Assembly (NCBI GenBank): GCA_029783825.1 | Contig: JAREIK010001468.1 | Span: 4,386,261 to 4,450,260, forward strand | Length of the DNA: 64,000 nucleotides | Direction: 5' to 3' | Origin: Sapria himalayana | Taxonomy: Eukaryota > Streptophyta > Magnoliopsida > Malpighiales > Rafflesiaceae | Part shown: in pieces, positions 1 through 11,408 of the stretch | Position numbering within the stretch: position 1 is the stretch's first letter | Layout: each line of letters begins with the position of its first letter | Notes under the pieces: model-generated | Told to the model about the DNA's origin: nothing | The model's input: the letters and a program-made list of their open reading frames with translations, nothing else | The model's database searches: none | Position numbers and translations under genes: made by a program

Positions 1-299
1 AAATTTTTTACATGTCACATGAACATAACATATTGGAAATACTTGAGTTAATTGACCATGATAAATGCACTATTAAATATACATCAAATTACTAACCACT
101 TATCTGACTTGCTCTGAGCTAACTTGTCAAACATATGTCTGCCGTACAAGTAGCTCTAGCGCATGAACCAAAATTTTATCAATGTAGCTAATAGGGAATA
201 TATATCAATTTTTAATTTTTATTGGATTATTCTTATTGGTCTTATATTAATTTCAATTATTTATTCTTTTTGTATAAATAACACAAAAAATAGCTAACT

Positions 300-600
300 T
301 GGTGCCAACTGCCGGTGAAACTTCTCGTAGACACATGTGGAAGATCCGCCATCACATGACGTTGCGCGTCACCCTTATTTTACCTCCACGCGTGCTCTAA
401 TACCATGTCACGGTCGGAATGTTAGCATTCCAGTGAAAGTCTGTAGAAAGGGAGAAAGGAAGAAGAATAAAAAATAAAAAGGAAAGAAAAATATGAATAG
501 CTTTCATTAAACTCTATAAAATAAAAAATTATAATTTTCTATATATATGGTTTGAGATGGTCTCTACGTTAGGTTCTCTCAGATAATATTAAAAAAAAAA
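300..600 (-). mobile_element. copia-type LTR end, primer site and gag start (minus strand)
   Basis: Read on the minus strand, positions 394-405 give TGGTATTAGAGC, one base from the usual copia primer-binding site TGGTATCAGAGC. It follows an AT-rich LTR-like stretch (about 406-600) with a TATATATA run at 540-547. Downstream of the primer site on the minus strand an ATG at 350-352 opens MADLPHVSTRSF..., which could be a gag start. The rest of the element would run off the left edge. Identification rests mainly on the primer site. Confidence 0.45.
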
Positions 601-628
601 ATAAACAGGCCATTGAAGATTAGTTGCA

Positions 629-804
629 TGCTTAAAATTTACTACTTTATGTTGTTCTTTTATCTTTTGTTTTTGTTTATATTTTGATGGGAGCACCCAA
701 CTTGTGTGATGCACCAATCAATTTATCTTTTATATAAAAGTTTTCATGTATGTTCATTTTCAAGAAGTTTAAGGAGTTGAAGTTTATCTATGTTAAACTT
801 TACA
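629..804 (+). repeat. 5' LTR of the 629-2613 element
   Basis: Direct repeat of 2431-2613. It contains the promoter-like TTTTATATAAAAG at 728-740 and ends TTACA just before the primer site. Start inferred from the TG shared by the two copies. Confidence 0.55.
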
Positions 805-816
805 TGGTATCAGAGC
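805..816 (+). promoter_or_regulatory. primer-binding site (tRNA-iMet type)
   Basis: TGGTATCAGAGC, the standard copia primer-binding site, placed immediately after the 5' LTR. Confidence 0.8.
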
Positions 817-1227
817 ATGCCCTAGGGGGAGAAAAACCCTTGGGGAATGATTGTGTGGGTAAGGGTTGCAAACCCTAGAAAGAGGCTGTGCACCTACTGT
901 GCGCTAACTCTTACTGTCGCACACCTAACATGTGTGACAAACGAAGACAGACACCATAGGGGAGTGCGTCGCCATTATTTTGGCAGCAGAAAAGGTTTCA
1001 GTGGTTGTTACTGACACTGTTCAGTCAACATGGTGGTTCATTCCTGAATGGGACAATTTCTGTGACATTTCTCAACATCTAGAACAAGACCTAAAGAACT
1101 GTCAAAAGACCTCTTTGTTTCTTTACATGGAGTGGATTGTCATTCTCTGGTAAGTTTATAGCAGAAGGAATTTTGTGGGCAACAAAAATCTGGATGACTT
1201 CTGTTTTCCATGTGGCTTCTGTGAAGG

Positions 1228-1289
1228 CCCCCCCATTTCTGGGACGAATGCCATCTGTTTACAGTGAAGTACAGACCAGTTGGAGCAAC

Positions 1290-1324
<35 letters not shown>

Positions 1325-2001
1325 TTCTGTTATGAGAAGCCACTTCATTGTTGTTGATGGAGTCCCAGCTCATCTGCTAGAAATCTAATTGTGAAGCTTT
1401 TCTGAATCTCTTCTGTCAGTCTTGTGCAATGTTTGTTCGGTTTGGTGTGAGGTGTCATTTTATCAGATGGTCAGGTGCCAGGAGCTTGAATGATCACTCT
1501 AAGGGAAGCATCTTGCATGGGTTCAAGGGTAGCCCTGCTGAGATCATGAAGTGCAATTATATAGAGTTAACTGTTGATTATATTTCGCCTTATAGAAATT
1601 GGGGCGGTTTGGATATGATATACAGTGGCTGAGGCAAAATTGAAACACCTGATCTTCTCAAACAAGCTGAAGATACGTCATTGGAGCTTGATCTGGACGG
1701 GCTCCTAGTTCTTGAAGGGAATGATTCAAACCCAAATGCTTGCTTGCTTTCTGAAAATTTTCTAGGTCTACTCGAAAATATCATCACTTTGTATGGCTCA
1801 AGGGACGTTCTGCATTACACATTAGGATGATGCAGTTAGGCTTACACATATGGAAATTCAATGGACAGTCCTACCTGTTTGGCTATGAAGGAAGAAGTGG
1901 TCTGCCAATTCCTGGAGCTCTCCTTCATCGTGCCAAAACTGGATTGATGACATCTGTTGGTGACCCACTTGCTCTTGTTTCTGGTTGGATGGTTGGGCAG
2001 T
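1228..2001 (+). pseudogene. PFP-BETA: PFP beta-subunit retro-pseudogene fragment
   Basis: This stretch decodes, with frameshifts and stops, to pieces of the beta subunit of pyrophosphate-fructose-6-phosphate 1-phosphotransferase, a cytosolic enzyme of plant glycolysis. Pieces in order: SVYSEVQTS (about 1254-1280); PSVMRSHFIVVDG (1323-1361); SDGQVPGA in another frame (about 1462-1485); KGSILHGFKGSPAEIMKCNY (1501-1560); DYISPYRNWGGLDMI (1576-1620); GKIETPDLLKQAED then LDLDGLLVLEGNDSN (1636-1735); a KYHHFVWLKGR-like piece (about 1776-1808); then, after a missing middle section, FGYEGRSGLPIPGALLH and KTGLMTSVGDPLA (1878-1971). A (CT)n expansion replaces part of the N-terminal region. No intron is seen between pieces, so it looks like a cDNA-derived copy with an internal deletion. 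It cannot make a working enzyme. Confidence 0.85.
1292..1322 (+). repeat. (CT)n microsatellite inside the PFP-beta copy
   Basis: About 31 bases of CT repeat between the SVYSEVQTS and PSVMRSHF pieces, where intact PFP-beta has a short ordinary stretch. Confidence 0.9.
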
Positions 2002-2430
2002 AGATGTCATGCCCGTTTAGGAGTAGCTTTTGCTAGACAAAAAAATGAGTTTTTTTTTTTTTTCATTATTTTGGCTAGGGGGGTTTTTTTTTTTTGGCCG
2101 TTAAGTCTTCCCAATTTAGCTAAGAGAGGATATTTTGTTTTTGTCTCTTGTTTTACCATCATCTGTTATTTTCCTTATTTTTGGTTAGGAGATAGCTAAC
2201 AAGTTTGGTTCTAGTTTATATTGATTAATGATTATGATTTGGTTCTAGTTTACACTGATTAATGATTCTGATTTAAATTGATTTATAGATTCCAACATGT
2301 TCATAGTTTGGTTATAGCCCAAACTGGTTCAAATTTTAACTGGTCCATAATTTAGTAATAGTTAAAACTGACACATGGTTATGATTTGATTTTGGTTCAG
2401 ACTGATTCGTGTTTTGTGAAATATATTTAT

Positions 2431-2613
2431 TGTCTTACATTTAAGTTTATTATTTATGTCGTTCTTTGGTCTTTTGGTTTTGTTTTTGTCTTGATGAGAT
2501 TATCCAACTTGTAGGCTGCCCCAATTAGGTTTCCCTTTTATATAAAGATATTTCGTGTATGTTAATAATGAAGAAGTTTAAGAAGTTGAAGCTCATATTT
2601 GTTAAAAGTTACA
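2431..2613 (+). repeat. 3' LTR of the 629-2613 element
   Basis: Diverged direct repeat of 629-804 with TTTTATATAAAG at 2537-2548 and the end TTACA. Boundaries approximate. Confidence 0.55.
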
Positions 2614-2826
2614 CAAATAATAAGAAATAAACCTGTGCGCTAAAACAAACTTCAAAAATAGTACATAATATAATTCAGTTGGTACTCAGTGAGTTTGATG
2701 TGTATTTCTATACGCATCAAACTCAGTTTTTTGTTCTTAATATATTTTTCCTTCAACATTTTTAATAGCCAATCATATTTTTTTTTATGTAATAATTAAT
2801 TTATGATTGATTATTCAATTTTGAAG

Positions 2827-2977
2827 ATGTTCAATTTCTGCCAATATCTGGCCTTCTTGGTACAAACATAAAATCAAGAATGGGTAGCACCATATGTCAC
2901 TGGTGGACTGGTCCGTGCCTATTTGAAGCCCTTGATGCGATTGAAATTCCTCTCCGAGATCCAAAAGGCCCATTTCG
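2827..2977 (+). CDS. eRF3: eRF3 exon (end of G domain)
   Basis: Acceptor AG at 2825-2826, donor GT at 2978. Encodes DVQFLPISGLLGTN, then CHWWTGPCLFEALDAIEIP and RDPKGPF, ending in phase 2 (CG) and joining the next exon to make R-MPIIDK. This is the first exon of the gene visible in the window. Confidence 0.9.
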
Positions 2978-3971
2978 GTAAGCTGTATTTTTCTTCCTGT
3001 GCTTTTTTTACAAACCTTTTTTGTTTTTCTTCTTGCTGTAGATTTAAGAAATTGTGATTTTCTGGAAATGGTTAATGATGCTTTCATTTCTTTAAGTGGC
3101 AAACAAATGATTTTCTTTACTCTAATGGCAGTGTATTCGTCCAAATAACATCCTAATATGATATGGTAAGGGCATTATGTCATATGTTAGTGCGATATTC
3201 ACGTAGTTTAGTTTTATTAATTGAAAATAATACCAATATGGTTATATTGACTTGAAATTTTCAAGTAACTTCATAAGACTACTCTCATGTGTTTTCCAAG
3301 AGACATCAGATGATGAAATTTGGACAATAATGGATGCTTTCACTAATATAAATATGAAAATCATATATGTTATATGCAAGCCTTCAATCCACTGATGTTA
3401 CATAATCTTTTATCATGGATACAATAATGGGCAACATAAATATGAAAGTGATTACAACGCCTTTATGCTTTGGGAACTCATCTGCGTAAATTAGCTAATA
3501 CTTTCTTAAATATAGCACACTCTCTTGAGCAAATGCATGAATATTTTGTATCTCAAATTTAAGATGTGAATATAATGGTAAGAAAATCATTTTATAATCT
3601 TTTTTTTTTAATAATATGATAAATATTTTTGATATATTTTCTGTTTTTGTATCTGGTTTGATTTTTGTGGTTCAAAATAAATTTGAAGATAAAAAGTTTG
3701 GATCTCCTAGCCTATGATGTCATAATATAATATTATTCTTCTGAAAATATATTATTGGGATTTTCTTATTTATTTATTTTTTTTTTTTGATGGGAGTAAA
3801 TGACTTGTGAGTTATCTTAATTGTTTTTGTTTATTATGCAAGAGTATTTGATGTATACATTTTTATACTAGTATTATTATAGTATTTTGTTTATGTGTGT
3901 TAAATTTATCATAATATCATAACTAGTTGTGTATGTGGGCAAGTTTTTCTTACAAATCATTGATAATTGAT

Positions 3972-4004
<33 letters not shown>

Positions 4005-7000
4005 ATCACAATGAGGTACATCAAAATGAGGTAACAAAGTAAGAAATTAAAATGTTAGAATGGAAAAAAAATAGATCAAAATTGAAAAAAATAGTTTACA
4101 AAATCATTTCGTAATAAGATCTACATAAATTGACTTTGAAAACTCAAATACATAAAATATGAGAAACACTTCATTCTTTCAAATTAATTTCCCACATCTA
4201 ATGACTCTATATGTTTTTACCTTTATTTATATATATATATATGTTTATTACTAAATGTTGAAGTTATATGTTTTTACCTTTTTTTTTTTTTTTGTATTTT
4301 TTTTGTATACGAGCATCTGACATGTGAATTGCTTCAATTTGAGTACATATGTGTTATGTTATTTGATCTTGAATTAATGAAAATTATATTTTTTTCTCTC
4401 TCATATTTTGTCTCCGTTCTCTCTCTTTGCTCAATAATTCCTACAACATTAAGGGGTTTCAACGTGCACATGGTTTTGGAGGGTCAATGAGGATTGATGG
4501 TGAGTGGTTCATGGTAGCTGACATGGCGGTGCATGTGTTGGCGGCTTCATTATTTTGTTGAGGAACTGTCTTGATTTTCATATATCGACTTCTGTTGCGA
4601 TGTGAAAAGTATATTGTGAATGTGCAATGGTGGTACAATGATTGTGTAATGATTTCTGTTATGGTTCCTATGATAATAAAATTGTTACAATGTTGTGGGG
4701 GTGCTATTACTTTGTTGTGTTGTGTTGTGTTGTGGTGGTGCTTTGGTGTGTAGTGTGTTGTGGTTGTCTCGTGGTGGTATGGTAATGCCATGGTGATGCT
4801 TGGCTGTGGTTTTTGATGTATAGACACACTAAGCTATTTCTTTTTTTTTTTTGTGTTCTTCCCTAAGAAGAATATGATAATTAATATGAGATTACTGAGT
4901 CATCTAAGATCATGTTAGATGATTAGTTAATGATTGATACTTAATTACTATTTTATTTATGACAGATGATTTCTCTGTGTATGATCAATATATTTGGTAT
5001 TTGTTAAACATGGAAGAAAATTTGAAACAAACTTGTTGATTTATTTGTCTGAGATTTTTTATTTTTATAATAATAAAAATCAACTATTAGTTTGCAGGCT
5101 AATTGATCAAGATGAAACATTTTACATATTAAATTGGTCATAGTTATGTATGATGATTAAGGAAGTGACATTTATGTTGATTAGTCTGACTGCATTGAGG
5201 AGAGTTGTGACCAAATATGTAATATTTTGTACTTGCATTCATTGTGGGAATAATATATTATTTTCCAACACATATTTTTAGTGAGATAATACGTTTAGTT
5301 TTCTAAGAGATTAATTATAGAGTGATTCAAATATTTACAGCTATATCCAAATCAAACTTAGTCGAATGATCAATTGGACTATTATATCGACTTATTTATG
5401 TGGTGATAATGAAGGAGTCGAAAGGGATGCTTCGATAGAGAGGAGACTAGTAATGATTTACTCTTTTTGTAGAAGGTTAGGACACACCTAGGAGAGGTGT
5501 TGGATGCTGCATCTTGACTTATGGATGCACTTGTACATATATCTCATGGTTTCAAGGTTGTATCATAGATTATATGATCCACTCAAGTTGGATTTTTCAC
5601 GTGTAAACATAATAGTCTTGTTATTTTTACACTTGAAGAATATTGCATATTTTATTCTTTACGTGCTACTAGCTCTAGCATAAACACTTCTACTTATATA
5701 ATTATCTATTTTTTTTTTCATTATTTTTTAGTCTCTTAGATTATGACATAGATTTTATGAGTCAATACTTTTGTCACATATAATTATTTTCTTTTTTATT
5801 TTTTTTGTTGAGTCTAGAGTCTATAATATTATTGTGACTAACAAAATTATTATACGAGTCAATTGATATATCAATATTAATTTTTGCTTTTTATTTTGAT
5901 GTGTATTCTTTTTGTACACAAGTTTTGTATTATTTGTTTTTGGTCATTTGATTTGCTAGGCAACTAGACTATAAGTTTGTTTTTTCTTATTTAGATGGAT
6001 TTGCAGATCAAATAGATGATTTCTTTGTTGATTAAGTTGAATTATTTCAATTTTTTTTCATCCTCGGGAGTCTATCTAGATGTTTGGTGATTATTGATCT
6101 ATTGATTTAACACTTTTAGTTTGGATATTTATTATTGGATAAGTTAAATTCTTGAGTCAATTATCAAATATGTGACTTTTATTGATTATAAGATATGTCA
6201 ACTAGTGAATCATACTAAAGCTTCTTATCTAATACGTCACGAGAGTGTTGGTAAAAAGTCATTCTATTTGATTTATTTAGTGATTTGAGAAATTTGTAGG
6301 TTGATGATATATTTCTTTATTTTTATTACCGATTATATTTGATTTACATAGTTGTTTATTTTAAAATAAATGTCCTAATTTTTTGTTATTTTTATGAAAT
6401 TATATGAAAAGATAAAAATGTAATTTGACTATAATATTAAAATATTCAGAAATAATAATATTTTGTAATTTGTTTTTAATTTACTAAGAAATAATAATAT
6501 TTTGTAATATACTTTAAATATGCAGTGAAAAAATTGATTATGATGACTAGAACAATTATACTACATGTAAGTGTTCTAAGGCATTATTAGGGATAAATAT
6601 TAATCTTTAACCCTCTTATCAATTGTATATTATCCTCCACTTTTTTTGGGTTGTATCTTATTTTAATTTTTATATACATGAAAGATTTTTTATATTTTCT
6701 ACTCAATATTTTGAGTGTATTTATATTATTTAGAATTTTTCTTCAACTAAATAGAAGATGATTGATTGTGTCATCTAGTATGCATTTCTTGTGTACTCTG
6801 CTATTAAAAAGAGATACTTGTGTTACTCAATGTATGCTAAACATATTAGTATGAGCGTGACATTGATATTTAATTGGGATGCTATTTTTTTAAGAAATCG
6901 ATTCAAGATGTACCTTCAGATACTATAGCGATATATTTATTTTTTTGTTCAATTATTACTCTCCTCAAGGTAACAATGGACTTGATGCTCAATACTACTA

Positions 7001-10000
7001 TTATTGCTAGTCTTGATGTGAATAGTGAGATATCTCTTTGTGCCTCGTCATACCATGACTTTGTTGGAGCCCATGGTGGTGAAAGTTAGGTGGAGGAGCT
7101 TAGTATGAGTATTTCATAGGACATGATGTATAAGCTTTTCTAGGAGGGAGAGATAATGCTAGATGGATCTGATCACGTACAATGTTAGCTACTTGATTTT
7201 AGAGTATCGACTTGAATTTTTTGATTGTTTTGTAGAAGGAATCATATATTTGTTCTAGCAATCATCCATTGTCATATTTACTCTCTCATTCTTATTTTTT
7301 TTATTACATATTTTAATTTTTGATATTTTCTTGATATTAATAAATTATATTCAATAAATTAAATACAACCACTTTTAATCATAATTAAAATCTTATTCTA
7401 AAGCTTTTAGGTAAGTTGGTAGTGAGATATAAGTGGATGTACACATTGAACATTGAGCCTGAATGGATAGTTGATCAATTTAAGCCAAGATTATTTCTAT
7501 CAAGTGGATGTACACATTGAACATTCCAACAACCCATATTATGCATGTAATATGGGTTGTTGAAAATTTTTTCTTATAGCCAAGATGATTTCTATCAAAT
7601 TGTTATTTTTTATTATTATTTTATATAGAAGATTATATATTAACTAATCGTGATAAATATATTTTTTCTTGATAATCTTGATGAGAATATTTTTATGAAA
7701 TTATCATTGAGTTTTATTGATCAAAAGAGTACAAGTATGATATATAGATTATAAAAGTTTTTTTATGAACTAAAGTAGTCTCTTATGATATTATTTTTGT
7801 TTTTACTAATTTGGATCAAGAGATAAATATGTGTTATTAGTGGTATATGTTAATGATATTATGATTAGAGGTGTCAAAAAGATTGTGCTTTATTTTTTAT
7901 GCCTGTCGGGCTATGCCCAGCACAATATGGTTTTTAGCACGGGCAATGTCATGCCAGTATGACTTTAAAAATAAATAGTTTGACATAGCTCATTGGCTTA
8001 CATTTGGTTTGAGTTATGTCGAGTTGTGTCGGGTCGTACCTAGCTGGGTTGGGTCATGCATTGCCAGACTAGTCTGGTTTATTTCAGGAGAACCTGAATT
8101 CAGTTGAGGCTAGTCTGGTTCATTCCAGTCAAGCCTGGGTTTAGTCCAGGATAGCTTGGGTTCAGTCCAGGCTAGCTTGGTTTATTCTAGGCTAGCCTGA
8201 GTTTAGCCTAGGCTAGCATAGTTTATTTTAGGTAAGTCTGAGTCAGACCAAGCTAATCAGGTTTGTTTCATGCTAGCTTGTGTTAGGTTCAAGCTATCTT
8301 GTGCTAGCCAGGCCGAAATCAGTCTGCACTGGCCATCGTGCTGGGTCGTGTGGCGCATCTCTTTTTGTGCTAGAAACTTTGGCTCGAGCCATGTCGCTGA
8401 CTAGTCGTGGCACTTCCAAATAGAGGTGTCAAATGGGTCGTGCCGGCCTGATCCCGACAAGGCACGTTACAATGCCGTGTGCTCCGGCTTGTGCCGGGTG
8501 CACCCTCGGCACCAATTGTGCTATGTCGGGCCGAGCGATTTCGCCCTACGTGTCGTGCCAGTCACAACATGAGTCCCTGACACGTGAGCACGACACGGGT
8601 GACCACGCATCAAGCGTGGTAACGACGGTGGGAGGGGGCCGACGAACGATGCCCGACGGGTGAAAATCAGCAAGCCCCGATAGGGTGATGGCGGCATGGC
8701 CGCGCGCCACCGAAATTTTAATTTTTTTTAAATTAGAGTTTGGCCCGATCCGAACCCAGCCAAACTGGCTCGAATCCAGGCGGATTTCAGGCCGCGGGCC
8801 CGTGCTAGGCCTGACCTCAACAGAACCATGTCGTGCCATGCACGACACGATATTGTAGCATGCTGTGCTTGGCAAAGCATGCCGGGCCGGGCCAGCTCGG
8901 CCCGGCCTTCTTGTTTGGCACCTCTACGTCCAAATATGACTTTGAACTAGGTCGTACCTTGTCAAGCACGATTGAATCATGTCATGTATTGTTCCTTGCC
9001 CGGGCCACTTGATCCCATTGACATCTCTAATTATAATTATAAAAGATGATCAATTGGATATATATCAACTGAAATTATTATTACAAATTGAGTTTTGGAT
9101 GAAATATTTGAGATGTCTTATGTTATTTTTGATTATTGTGATTGTATATTTAAGAGGTACAATTTTTTATTAACAAGAGATATTTTTTATATCTTCTCTA
9201 ATCATGAGATGATGTTATGTGCACTGATCGACTCACCAATTGACTCAAGTGTGAATATATCCACAGATTCTAACAACTTCTATTAATTCTTCAATCGACA
9301 AGAAAATCATATTATACCTTTATTATTTAATAATGATTAGATCAAATAATATTTATATTATTAATATAATTTGTTATTTATTAAATTCTCAGAAAAATTC
9401 GTATGAACATACTTTTTCAGATTATCATATATATAAGGAGACTCTAAGATGTCTGATTTAATTCAGAGACAAGGGGCATAGTCAAGTCGATGTGTACTAA
9501 GATTCTAGTTGTACTCTCTCATTTACAAAGAGATCTATCTTTAAGTATTTTACTTTTCTTGGAGGCTATCTTATTTCCTTGAAATTAAGCACATGCCATT
9601 TTTTTTTAGATTAAGTACATATGCATAGTACTTAGCTATGATGTTCATTGCTTGTGAGCTTTAATAAATCAATTATTTCTTGGAAGAGTTGCTAATTTAT
9701 TTGGAGATTGTTTTCATTTTGATTGTGATAATCATGCATGTCAATATATTGCAATCAATTTGTGACATGCACGCATTGGCTTCATTACTTAATTGTTGCT
9801 CTCTCTCTTCTTCTATTTCTCTTCTCTCTTCTCTCTCTGCTTGGTACTTATCTAAACCTTAATGGGTTCGACTTGCACACTAATTATATGACTATTTTTG
9901 AATGAATTATATCGGTTTAGAGAGAATAAAGAAAAACAATTCTCAGAGATACAATTGAGTCTAATGGTATATCATGAAAATTTATATATAGTGAGTTATG

Positions 10001-11350
10001 ATCTCAATAATAAACTTGTTTTAATATATTATTTTTTGAATGTAGAAAGAAAATATTCATTTTTTTCTGTTTCCACATTGTAGAGTTCTAAAAAGTTATT
10101 AAAACATGTAAGAATATTTAATTTTTTAAAGAATAATTGGCTTAAGTTCATCAATTATTTAGAGAAAATGAGGACTAAATATTGTATTGATAAATCTAAT
10201 CCAGATAACTTTTTCAATTAGATTTATATTTAATTATTATTTATAATTCATTAATTTCATCAATTATTTAGATAATATTTTTCATCAAATTGAAAAATTT
10301 AACGTTTTGCATAGAGGTGTCAACTGGGCCGGGCCGGGCCTGCCTGGCACGAGGCACGGCACAGTTCAGCCGTGCCTGGGCCGGCCCGGCACGGTAAAAT
10401 TCCCTGCCCGTGCCGTGCCTGGGTTAGGCATGAGCCGTGCCTGGCCCGTGCCGTGCTTGACCCGGCACTATTCGGCCCGCGGCACGGCACACCGGCACGG
10501 GTTTGTCCCGTGCTGGGTGTCCCGTGAGCCCGACCCCACGATGGCCCCTCTCGCAAAAAAGACCGTGGGTCGGGTCTGATTCGACCCGACCCGCGGTGCC
10601 CCCGAATCCCGACCCGTACGGACATGCAAGCCCAAGCGGGCCATGCAAGGCATGGCACGGCGCGTCGTGCCTGCGGGCAGTGCCGGCCCGGCCCGGCCCG
10701 TTTGACAACTCTAGTTTTGCATCGTGGATATTTTGTGGAGATCATAATCATTCTTTTTTATCAACTCTACCGTGCTATCGGAGAACAAGATTTGTTGTTA
10801 TTGAGTCAGAACACTAAGATTATTGCCTGTGAGTTTTTATGTTTTCATACACGAGGATCTCTCTTTTTGAAGTGTTATTGGAGTTTTTAATCTTACGTTT
10901 TTATTCATGTAGGATGCCTATTATTGACAAGTATAAAGATATGGGAACCATTGTCATGGGAAAAGTTGAATCTGGAACAATATCTGATGGTGAAACATTA
11001 TTGATCATGCCAAACAAGGTGCTTCTTCATAACCCTTCCTTACTCTTATACTAATGTGATCAATTCTCATTTTTTCTTTGTCAAAACATAACTGATGTTG
11101 CCAATATAAATGTATGATTGTCTGCAGACGCAAGTCAAAATTCTTGCTGTATATTGTGATGAAGACAAGGTTAACTGCGCAGGGCCCGGGGAGAATCTAA
11201 GGGTCAGGTTGTCTGGAATTGATGATGAAGATATTTTGACTGGTTTTGTATTGTCCAGCATTGGTAAGATTTATTTGTGTCTCTTTTGTTGCATAATTAA
11301 TTAAAGGATTGTCAAATCCACTACTATGAGCTAGATGTTAATCTTGTAAT

Positions 11351-11408
<58 letters not shown>

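Larger units (their letters stand above)
629..2613 (+). mobile_element. copia-like LTR element carrying a host-gene copy
   Basis: Two diverged direct repeats (about 629-804 and 2431-2613) both begin TG and end TTACA. They share the order GAT-G-G/A-G, CCAACTTGT, TTTTATATAAA, GTATGTT, AAGAAGTTTAAG-AGTTGAAG, and look like short LTRs. The first is followed directly by TGGTATCAGAGC (805-816), the copia primer site complementary to initiator tRNA-Met. No gag, integrase or reverse transcriptase is readable between them. Instead the inside holds a fragment of the PFP beta-subunit gene. No clear polypurine tract or flanking duplication was found, so the outer limits are approximate. The element lies about 210 bp left of the first visible eRF3 exon. 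Confidence 0.65.
5600..9860 (+). mobile_element. decayed copia retrotransposon (RT-RNase H part readable)
   Basis: Heavily mutated plus-strand copia relic in the large eRF3 intron. Reverse transcriptase is recognised at 7834-7866 (LLVVYVNDIMI, with YVND in place of YVDD). It continues after a nested hAT insertion at 9038 onward (KDDQLDIYQLKLLLQ, a shifted FEMSYVIFDY block, then LIDSPIDSSVNISTD at about 9222-9266). Sequence from 5650 to 7850 is similar to 17900-19920, so the two are copies of one family. Outer limits are uncertain. Confidence 0.6.

Noticed and set aside
4459..4827. 122-residue minus-strand His/Thr-rich frame
   Set aside because: Low-complexity complement of a TTGTG/GGTG-rich stretch; no family resemblance.
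10307..10890. Several Arg/Pro/Gly-rich frames on both strands
   Set aside because: They lie in a GC-rich hAT MITE that lacks stops by composition; similar frames occur in the other MITEs (8433-8875, 22013-22390, 49667-50204).
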